Of a stretch of DNA of 49,303 bases, positions 6,877 to 13,229 are shown in pieces. A program made the position numbers and the translations under genes. The notes below the pieces were generated by a model, which did no database searches, was not told the origin of the DNA, and saw nothing but the letters and a program-made list of their open reading frames with translations. Each line of letters starts with the position of its first letter. The first letter of the stretch is position 1. This DNA comes from Pseudolachnospira sp964507035. Its GTDB lineage: Bacteria; Bacillota; Clostridia; Lachnospirales; Lachnospiraceae. The stretch covers positions 1-49,303 of the forward strand of contig CAZDOQ010000004.1 of NCBI GenBank assembly GCA_964507035.1, in the 5' to 3' direction.

Positions 6877-8004
6877 GTGGAAAAAGACAATTTCATGGAA
6901 ACATTGAAAAAGTTGGTGGAGCTGGGGAAATCCAAGAACAACACGTTGGATATCAACGATATCAACGACTTCTTCGCCGGCGTGACATTGTCGGAAGAAC
7001 AGCTGGAGAACATCTACAATTATCTGGAAAGCCAGAACATAGACGTGCTCCGTGTGATGACGGACGAACCGACTCCCATAGAGACCACCATTTTGGAGGA
7101 AGAGGACGACGACTTCATCATGAACGGCGAGGAGGAAGAAGACATTGATCTGGATGCCATCGACCTCCTGGACGGGATTGGCACGGAAGACCCGGTTCGA
7201 ATGTATCTGAAGGAGATCGGCACGGTTCCTCTGCTGACGGCAGAGGAGGAACTGGAGTTGGCCAAGCGGAAATCAGAGGGGGATGCCGAGGCCAAAGAAC
7301 GTCTGATTGAGGCCAACCTCCGCCTGGTGGTGAGCATTGCCAAGCGCTACACGGGCCGGGGCATGAGTTTCCTGGACCTGGTGCAGGAAGGAAATCTGGG
7401 ATTGATCAAGGGTGTGGAGAAATTTGACTACACCAAGGGATATAAGCTGAGCACCTACGCCACCTGGTGGATCCGTCAGTCGGTGACCCGGGCGCTGGCG
7501 GACCAGGCCCGCACCATCCGCGTGCCGGTACATATGGTGGAGACCATCAACAAGATGTCCAAGATGCAGAGAAAGCTGACCTTGGAGTTGGGCTATGAAC
7601 CCTCTGTCAGCGAGCTTGCTACCGCCCTGGACATGTCTGAGGAGAAGGTCATGGAGATCATGCAGATCGCCCGGGAGCCCGCTTCTCTGGAAACGCCCAT
7701 CGGCGAGGAGGACGACTCCAATCTGGGCGACTTTGTGGCGGACAGCAATGCGGTGACGCCGGAGGGCAACGTAGAATCTGTGATGCTCCGGGAGCATATT
7801 GATGTGCTGCTGGATGATCTGAAGGACCGGGAAAAGCAGGTGGTGATCCTGCGGTTCGGCCTGGAGGACGGTCATCCCCGGACCCTGGAGGAAGTGGGCA
7901 AGGAATTCAATGTGACCCGGGAGCGGATCCGCCAGATTGAGGCCAAGGCGCTCCGGAAACTTCGGAATCCGGTGCGCAGCAAACGGATCCGGGATTTCCT
8001 ATAA
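6877..8004 (+). CDS. rpoD: RNA polymerase primary sigma factor (sigma-70/SigA)
   Basis: It directs RNA polymerase to housekeeping promoters. Region 1.1-like and acidic sequences (EEEDDDFIMNGEEEEDIDLD) come first. Region 1.2 follows (DPVRMYLKEIG), then region 2 (RLVVSIAKRYTGRG, GLIKGVEKFDY, YATWWIRQSVTRA). Region 3 comes next, and region 4 contains LRFGLEDGHPRTLEEVG and VTRERIRQIEAKALRKL. The frame opens at GTG 6853, but GTG at 6877 is preferred because AAAGGA sits eight bases ahead; the ATG at 6868 is too close to it. This gives 375 residues, normal for Firmicutes. dnaG, the usual neighbour, is absent, so rpoD is transcribed alone here. Confidence 0.96.
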   Translation: MEKDNFMETLKKLVELGKSKNNTLDINDINDFFAGVTLSEEQLENIYNYLESQNIDVLRVMTDEPTPIETTILEEEDDDFIMNGEEEEDIDLDAIDLLDGIGTEDPVRMYLKEIGTVPLLTAEEELELAKRKSEGDAEAKERLIEANLRLVVSIAKRYTGRGMSFLDLVQEGNLGLIKGVEKFDYTKGYKLSTYATWWIRQSVTRALADQARTIRVPVHMVETINKMSKMQRKLTLELGYEPSVSELATALDMSEEKVMEIMQIAREPASLETPIGEEDDSNLGDFVADSNAVTPEGNVESVMLREHIDVLLDDLKDREKQVVILRFGLEDGHPRTLEEVGKEFNVTRERIRQIEAKALRKLRNPVRSKRIRDFL

Positions 8005-8316
8005 AGAGGAAGTTTTGGAGCATTGGCGAAGGGATAGGCAGACTCATACGAGTTACGCCCGCCCCTGAAATTTATCCTCGGAAAAAAGAAAAGGAGCAGA
8101 AAGCCGCTTAGCGGATGGAGCGCACCTGAAAATTCAAACAAGGGGTTTTTGCGCCCTGAAATAGAGTTAAGAAAAGAATGAGACGGTTCCGCAAAGAATT
8201 CGGGCTGAAAAAAGTCCGAATTCTGCGGGAACGTCTCAAATGCTATTTTTTGAGAATGACTATTCTGCACCGGTTTTCCAAAAGTCCAGGCATACCTTAT
8301 GCCATGGGATAGGGGA
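8005..8316. other. Convergent intergenic region, rpoD / ABC-F
   Basis: These 312 bases separate two genes transcribed towards each other. No gene was found. The stretch 8005-8170 is purine-rich with one tiny hairpin (GCCGC/GCGG near 8104). The rest holds the large stem-loop listed next and, close to the ABC-F stop, a short GGCATA / TATGCC dyad. Confidence 0.6.
8179..8238. terminator. Large bidirectional stem-loop terminator
   Basis: TGAGACG, TTCCGCA and GAATTCGG on the left pair with CCGAATTC, TGCGGGAA and CGTCTCA on the right, giving about 20 base pairs with small bulges. On the plus strand ATGCTATTTTTT follows. On the minus strand TTCTTTTC follows. It most likely ends both rpoD and the ABC-F transcript. 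Confidence 0.7.
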
Positions 8317-9951
8317 TCAGTTCTCCCCTTCCTCTTTCTGAGCCGTATACACCTGACGCTTCATGGCCATCTCGTCGCTGGCCAGATATTCGTCGTAGGT
8401 GGTGACCTTGTCTATGAGCTTGCCGTTCACCAACTCCATGATCCGGTTGGCCGTGGTCTGAACAATCTGGTGGTCCCGGGAAGAAAAGATCATGACTCCC
8501 GGGAATTTGATCATGCCGTTGTTCAGGGCGGTGATGGATTCCATATCCAGGTGGTTGGTGGGCTCGTCAAAGAGCAGCACATTGGCGCCAGAGATCATCA
8601 TCTTGGAAAGCATGCACCGGACCCGCTCGCCTCCGGAGAGCACGTTGATCTTTTTCACCCCGTCCTCGCCGGCAAAGAGCATGCGGCCCAGGAAACCCCG
8701 GACGTAGGTCACGTCCTTCACCGGAGAATAGCCGGTAAGCCACTCGGTGATGGTCAGATCCTGCTGGAATTCCTGGGAACTGTCCTTGGGGAAGTAAGCC
8801 TGGGAGGTGGTGACGCCCCATTTGTAGCTTCCCTCGTCCGGTTCTATCTCCCCCATAAGGATCTGGAACAGGGTGGTCTTGGCCAGCTCGTCGGAGCCCA
8901 CCAGCGCCACCTTATCGTCGTGGGCCAGGATAAAGGACACGTCGTCCAGCACCTTGATCCCATCCACCGTCTTGGACAGATGGCTTACCTCCAGCACCTC
9001 GTTGCCGATGGCCCGGTCCGGCCGGAAGTCAATGTAGGGGTATTTCCGGCTGGAGGGACGGATCTCATCCAGCTCAATTTTCTCCAGGGCCCGCTTTCTG
9101 GAAGTGGCCTGCCGGGATTTGGAGGCGTTGGCGGAGAACCGCTGGATGAATTCCTGCAGTTCCTTGATCTTTTCCTCTTTCTTCTTGTTGGCCTCCTTCA
9201 TCTGCCGGATCATCAGCTGGCTGGACTCGTACCAGAAGTCATAGTTTCCGGCGTAGAGCTGGATCTTGCCGTAGTCGATATCCGCGATCTGGGTGCATAC
9301 CTTGTTCAGGAAGTACCGGTCGTGGGAGACCACGATCACCGTGTTCTCAAAGTTGATGAGAAATTCCTCCAGCCAGGCGATGGCCGCCAGGTCCAGATGG
9401 TTGGTGGGCTCATCCAACAGCAGAATGTCCGGGTTGCCGAACAGGGCCTGGGCCAGCAGCACCTTTACCTTCTCATTGCCCCCCAGTTCCCGCATCAGCT
9501 TGGTGTGGAGTTCCGTCTCCACACCAAGGCCGTTTAAGAGGGTGGCGGCGTCGGATTCTGCCTCCCAGCCGTTCATGCCTGCAAACTCCGCCTCCAACTC
9601 GCTGGCGCGGATCCCGTCCTCATCGGTGAAATCTTCCTTGGAATAAAGAGCGTCCTTCTCCTTCATGATCTCCACCAGCCGGGGGTTTCCCAGCATCACC
9701 ACGTCCAGGACCACCTGGTCCTCGTACTGGAAATGATCCTGCTTCAGGAAGGAGAGCCGCTCCCCGGGGGTGATGATCACTTCCCCCTTGGTGGACTCCA
9801 GCTCTCCGGTGAGAATCCGGAGGAAGGTGGATTTTCCGGCGCCGTTAGCGCCGATGAGGCCGTAGCAATGGCCCGGCAGAAATTTCACGTTCACATCTTC
9901 AAACAGCGCGGTTTTTCCAAAGCGCAACGTTACATTGCTGGCTTGAATCAT
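8317..9951 (-). CDS. ABC-F family ATPase (YkpA/YbiT type)
   Basis: This soluble protein has two ABC ATPase domains and no membrane segments. ABC-F proteins act on the ribosome, relieving stalls or giving antibiotic protection. In the 544 residues the first domain has Walker A GANGAGKST, signature LGGNEKVKV and Walker B LLLDEPTNHLD with VSHDRYF. A basic linker (near 250-300) contains the P-site tRNA interaction region. The second domain has a divergent Walker A, GSDELAKTT, signature LSGGERVR, DEPTNHLD, and SSRDHQI where a histidine switch is expected. The overall pattern fits the YkpA/YbiT subgroup. The ribosome-binding site is AAAGGAA. It lies 51 bases after the nucleotidyltransferase gene and is probably co-transcribed with it. 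No resistance role can be inferred. Confidence 0.92.
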   Translation of the reverse strand: MIQASNVTLRFGKTALFEDVNVKFLPGHCYGLIGANGAGKSTFLRILTGELESTKGEVIITPGERLSFLKQDHFQYEDQVVLDVVMLGNPRLVEIMKEKDALYSKEDFTDEDGIRASELEAEFAGMNGWEAESDAATLLNGLGVETELHTKLMRELGGNEKVKVLLAQALFGNPDILLLDEPTNHLDLAAIAWLEEFLINFENTVIVVSHDRYFLNKVCTQIADIDYGKIQLYAGNYDFWYESSQLMIRQMKEANKKKEEKIKELQEFIQRFSANASKSRQATSRKRALEKIELDEIRPSSRKYPYIDFRPDRAIGNEVLEVSHLSKTVDGIKVLDDVSFILAHDDKVALVGSDELAKTTLFQILMGEIEPDEGSYKWGVTTSQAYFPKDSSQEFQQDLTITEWLTGYSPVKDVTYVRGFLGRMLFAGEDGVKKINVLSGGERVRCMLSKMMISGANVLLFDEPTNHLDMESITALNNGMIKFPGVMIFSSRDHQIVQTTANRIMELVNGKLIDKVTTYDEYLASDEMAMKRQVYTAQKEEGEN

Positions 9952-10002
9952 AAAATTTTGGATTCCTTTCTGGCTTGATATCGGGTTAAAAAGGTGTCTG
10001 AT

Positions 10003-10917
10003 TTAGAATTCTTCCGGATACAGTCCCTGGGCTTTCATGGCGGCAATGGCCTGGACCACCTGAGGTTTATCTTCCTGGTAGGTGACGCCGTACCACTTGT
10101 CGGCGGTCTTTAGCATCTGCACCGTGGCCTTTCCCTCCTCCAGGAGTTCGTGGACCACCGTGGGGATATAATACTCGCACTTTAAAGGATTCTGGGCCAG
10201 GTTTTGCTCCAGGAACGCAGAAAACCGCGCCTCTGCCTCCCGGAGGAAATCCCGGGAAAAGCCCCACATGTTCATGGAGACCGGCGTATCTCCCGGAAGA
10301 GAGATCCAGGTGGCGCCGCCGTCCTCTGTGTAGGCCGGAGAGCCGTCCCGCCAGGCGATCTGGGTCCGCTCGGTGATATCCGTCAGCAGTCCCTGGCTGT
10401 CCACAGTGCACACACCTCGGGACACGTAGCCATTTTCCGTCAGGGTGTTTTCCAGCCGGTAGCCGCCCATGGCAAAGCGGTACTGGGCGCCGTCCTCCGT
10501 CTCGGTCAGAAAACGGTACAGGTCCCGGAACGCCTCCTTGCCGTAATAATCGTCGGCGTTGATGGCCACAAATGGCCCTTTCACATCATGGCGGCAGCTG
10601 AGAAGGGCGTGGGCGGTGCCCCAGGGCTTTACCCGGCCCTCCGGAACCGGGAAACCTGCCGGCAGGTCATCCAGCCGCTGGCACACATAGGCGGTCTCCA
10701 TATGCTGGGAGACCCGGCGGCCGATCCCTTGCCGGAATGCCTCCTGAAACGCTTCTTTGATGATAAAGACCACTTTTTCAAACCCTGCTTCCCGGGCGTC
10801 ATAAACGGAAAAATCCATCAGGATATGTCCCTGTGGGTCCATGGGGTCCATCTGTTTCAGACCGCCGTAGCGGCTGCCCATGCCGGCGGCCATGATCACA
10901 AGACACGGTTTTTCCAT
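10003..10917 (-). CDS. Sugar-phosphate nucleotidyltransferase family protein
   Basis: The 304-residue protein starts MEKPCLVIMAAGMGSRYGG. This is the GxGxR nucleotide-binding loop of the NTP-transferase superfamily, followed by LKQMDPMDPQG. An acidic metal site follows in INADDYYGKEAF. Such enzymes couple a nucleoside triphosphate to a sugar phosphate to make an activated sugar for the envelope. The particular sugar and nucleotide cannot be told, and the protein differs from RmlA and GalU in its flanking motifs. AGGAGGA sits before the ATG. It has its own promoter and is probably transcribed into the ABC-F gene. Confidence 0.8.
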   Translation of the reverse strand: MEKPCLVIMAAGMGSRYGGLKQMDPMDPQGHILMDFSVYDAREAGFEKVVFIIKEAFQEAFRQGIGRRVSQHMETAYVCQRLDDLPAGFPVPEGRVKPWGTAHALLSCRHDVKGPFVAINADDYYGKEAFRDLYRFLTETEDGAQYRFAMGGYRLENTLTENGYVSRGVCTVDSQGLLTDITERTQIAWRDGSPAYTEDGGATWISLPGDTPVSMNMWGFSRDFLREAEARFSAFLEQNLAQNPLKCEYYIPTVVHELLEEGKATVQMLKTADKWYGVTYQEDKPQVVQAIAAMKAQGLYPEEF

Positions 10918-10967
10918 TGGCTCTTCCTCCTATATGCGGCAATCGCTGATTTTTCATATCCTAACAG

Positions 10968-10996
10968 AGTGTAGCATCTTCTGGAAGAAATGTCAA
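10968..10996 (-). promoter_or_regulatory. Promoter for the nucleotidyltransferase gene
   Basis: On the minus strand a consensus TTGACA (10996-10991) and TACACT (10973-10968) are separated by exactly 17 bases. The start would be near 10961. Confidence 0.8.
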
Positions 10997-11168
10997 AACG
11001 AAATCTACTTTCCCCGGGCTTTTCCGTGGGTTTTTCCGGCTTTTGCAGTTCCTGTGCCCCGATTCTGGAATTTCCAGGTCTGCCGCGTATGGGGCTATGC
11101 GGAGAAAACCATGGCCCCGGCAGCTGCGGACCTGGTGCTGCAGAACATCATCGACTTTGACGTGTCCC
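10997..11168. other. Intergenic stretch with a coding-like plus-strand fragment
   Basis: No gene is assigned. Around 11084-11172 the plus strand reads RVWGYAEKTMAP then AAADLVLQNIIDFDVSP with GC-rich third positions like the local genes, but without a start site. It may be the tail of a lost gene cut at the panF end. A short palindrome, CTGGAATTTCCAG, lies near 11064. No T-tailed hairpin was found for panF. Confidence 0.35.
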
Positions 11169-12671
11169 CTAGAAGCAGTCTTTTAACATTTGGGGGTCCG
11201 GTTCCTTCCGGGAGAGGAGCCCAGCGGCAAAGTAGGCGATCCCCCCGGCGGCCAGGCCCAGCACTACTTCATGGATGTGGAAGGGGGCGATCTTGACCTG
11301 GTTGAAGAAGATGAACACTGTCAGCCCCACCAGAATGGAGGCAATGCAGCAAGTGCTGTTTCCCTTTTTCCAGAACAGTCCGCCGATGAGGGGCCAGAAG
11401 AAGGTGGTTTCCAGGCCGCCCATGGCAAACAGATTGATCCAGACAATGATATCCGGCGGATTTAGGGCAATGGCAAAGACCAGCAGTCCCAGCACGGCGG
11501 TGATCAGAAAGCTGTACCGAGGGATTTTTTCCTCCGCCTTCTTTTTCTTCTCCGGGGCGTCCCCCACCACGTAGGCCAGGTACAGATCCTTGAGGATGGT
11601 GGCGGAGGCCAAAATCAGCAAGGACGACACGGTGGACATGACAGCGGCCAGGGGAGCTGCCAGAAACAGCCCGGCGGCCCAGGCAGGCATGTAGTTTAAC
11701 ACCACATAGGGGATTACCTGGTCCGTGCTGCCAATTCCTTCCTCCGGCAGCAGCGGCAGCGTCAGGGCCCCGGCAAAGTGCATGCCGATCATCAGAATCC
11801 CTACCACAATGGTGCCGTAGAGCATGGCCCGGTGCATGGATTGGGTGTCCTTAAAGCCCATGCCCCGGACGGCGGTCTGGGGCAGGCCCAACACGCCCAC
11901 ACCCACCAGCACCCAGAAAGAGAGCAGGTAGCCCGGGGAGAGTTCGGTGATTTCCGTCCCGTAGACGCCTTTTCCCATCAGGTCCCAGCCCGGGTTGATG
12001 GCGTCCAGCTGCAGGGTGATGTTCTCCAGACCGCCTCCGGCCCGGATCACAAAGAACAGCAGCAGGAAGGTGCCGAAGGTCATAATGATCCCTTGCAGCG
12101 TGTCGGTGATGACCACCGCCTTGAAACCGCCGATGGAGGTGTACAGGATTACGATCAGGCCGAAGAGGGCCAGACCCGCCCAGTAGGGAAGGCCGGTGAC
12201 GGACTGAACCAGGGTGGCGCCGCCAATAAATTGGGCTACCATCTGGGTGATGAAAAAGACCACCAGGCACAAGCCGCAGAGGATCACCACCGCCGGGGAG
12301 CCGTAGCGGCTGCGGAAATAGTCGGTGACGGTGACCGCATGGGTTTTCCGGGAGATGATGGCAAACCGTTTGCCAATGACGCCCAGGGTCAGGAAGGCAG
12401 TGCCGATCTGCACCGCTCCCACCCAGGACTGGGTGAGACCCCAGGAGGCGGCCAGGCCCGGTCCGCCCAGGAAGGAACTGGCGCTGGTGTAGGTGGCCAC
12501 CAGGGTCATGGCCAGCACCAGGCCGCCCATGGAGCGGCCGCCTATAAAGTAGTTGTGCAGAAAGCCACCTTTGCCAGAGGACTGGCGGCGGCTGGAGACA
12601 ATGCCCAGAATCATATTGGCGGCCATATAGGCCAGGAGAATCAACAGAATAATCAGCTGGCTGCGAGTCAT
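11169..12671 (-). CDS. panF: Sodium/pantothenate symporter
   Basis: It is predicted to import pantothenate (vitamin B5, the coenzyme A precursor) with sodium. The 500-residue protein belongs to the sodium:solute symporter (SSS) family, with about 13 hydrophobic segments. N-terminal landmarks are YFIGGRSMGG and VATYTSASSFLGGPG, followed by GGFKAVVITDTLQG and the long AAPLAAVMSTVSSLLILASA helix. These match PanF better than proline or glucose symporters. The gene order yhdT-panF is the same as in Enterobacteria, which strengthens the call. Its ATG overlaps the yhdT stop (ATGA). It lies downstream of an attenuated leader, so uptake may be feedback-controlled. Confidence 0.92.
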   Translation of the reverse strand: MTRSQLIILLILLAYMAANMILGIVSSRRQSSGKGGFLHNYFIGGRSMGGLVLAMTLVATYTSASSFLGGPGLAASWGLTQSWVGAVQIGTAFLTLGVIGKRFAIISRKTHAVTVTDYFRSRYGSPAVVILCGLCLVVFFITQMVAQFIGGATLVQSVTGLPYWAGLALFGLIVILYTSIGGFKAVVITDTLQGIIMTFGTFLLLFFVIRAGGGLENITLQLDAINPGWDLMGKGVYGTEITELSPGYLLSFWVLVGVGVLGLPQTAVRGMGFKDTQSMHRAMLYGTIVVGILMIGMHFAGALTLPLLPEEGIGSTDQVIPYVVLNYMPAWAAGLFLAAPLAAVMSTVSSLLILASATILKDLYLAYVVGDAPEKKKKAEEKIPRYSFLITAVLGLLVFAIALNPPDIIVWINLFAMGGLETTFFWPLIGGLFWKKGNSTCCIASILVGLTVFIFFNQVKIAPFHIHEVVLGLAAGGIAYFAAGLLSRKEPDPQMLKDCF

Positions 12672-12940
12672 CTCTCTTCCTCCGTTTCTTCTTCCTCAAA
12701 GTCAAAGTTTACAAACACCTTTTTCAGCAAAAACACCACACCGGCCACCGCCACCACAAAGACGCCGGGGGTGCTGAGAATCCACCAGAGGGGCAAGTGG
12801 AAGAGGGTGATGGGGCAGCCGGACAGGCCGTAGGCAAAACCCACGTTCCAGACAAAGCAGATGAGAAAGAGGAAAAAGGTGGCCAGGGCCTCCTTCCGGA
12901 GTTGGCGGTTCCTCTCCTCATGGGTCATGGGGCGTTTCAT
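12668..12940 (-). CDS. yhdT: YhdT family (DUF997) small membrane protein
   Basis: The 90-residue protein has a charged N-terminus (MKRPMTHEERNRQLRKEA) and two hydrophobic segments, near residues 19-38 and 58-73. Between them lie GCPITLFHLPLWW and STPG, hallmarks of the YhdT/DUF997 family. It ends in an acidic tail, EEEETEEER. YhdT is encoded next to PanF in many bacteria and may be an accessory subunit of the symporter, comparable to small partners of other SSS proteins; this role is inferred. AAAGGAG precedes the ATG. The stop overlaps panF (ATGA). Confidence 0.88.
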   Translation of the reverse strand: MKRPMTHEERNRQLRKEALATFFLFLICFVWNVGFAYGLSGCPITLFHLPLWWILSTPGVFVVAVAGVVFLLKKVFVNFDFEEEETEEER

Positions 12941-13180
12941 AGAATGTACTCTCCTTTCTGCTACAAAATTTCCACTACAAAAACATCCGCCATCCGGCTT
13001 TGGGCCGGAGGCGGATGGATAGAATTCTAATAGGGCCTCAGACAGGAACCTTTGTTTTTCTCCTACCGTCCCGCTCCTCCCCGGAGGATGCAGGCGGCGG
13101 ACCGCTCAGGTCTTGCCAGGCAAAATGGTTGAAACAAGCTGTGCTCGGGTACAGTTTCCAGATTAGAATACCATCCACAT
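12941..13180 (-). promoter_or_regulatory. Structured leader of yhdT-panF, unrecognised class
   Basis: From the predicted start near 13179 to the yhdT ATG the transcript has about 240 bases of leader ending in an intrinsic terminator. Visible hairpins, read on the minus strand, are: GAAAC-TGT with ACA-GTTTC (about 13164-13130); TTGCC-T-GGCAA; CCTC-CGGG-GAGG; and GAC-ggt-AGGA with TCCT-GTC, which has a three-base bulge. I found none of the conserved cores of TPP, FMN, cobalamin, SAM, THF, glycine or T-box RNAs. The role as an attenuator is inferred from layout only; the hairpin may instead just end the PBP transcript. Confidence 0.45.
12978..13017 (-). terminator. Intrinsic terminator ahead of yhdT
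   Basis: CATCCGCC-CCGGC pairs with GCCGG-GGCGGATG around CCAAA on the minus strand, followed by TTTTTG. It lies 38 bases before the yhdT ATG with no room for a promoter after it. Transcripts of yhdT-panF must therefore read through it. Confidence 0.88.
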
Positions 13181-13185
13181 CCAAA

Positions 13186-13214
13186 ACTATACCACGGGAC
13201 GGGGCAGATGTAAA
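13186..13214 (-). promoter_or_regulatory. Promoter for the yhdT-panF leader
   Basis: TTTACA (13214-13209) and TATAGT (13191-13186) are 17 bases apart on the minus strand, immediately after the PBP stop codon. Confidence 0.65.
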
Positions 13215-13229
13215 GAGCCAATGACACAT

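Noticed and set aside
8299..9537. 412-codon plus-strand frame over the ABC-F gene
   Set aside because: It is antisense to a gene with both ABC motifs; no start site supports it.
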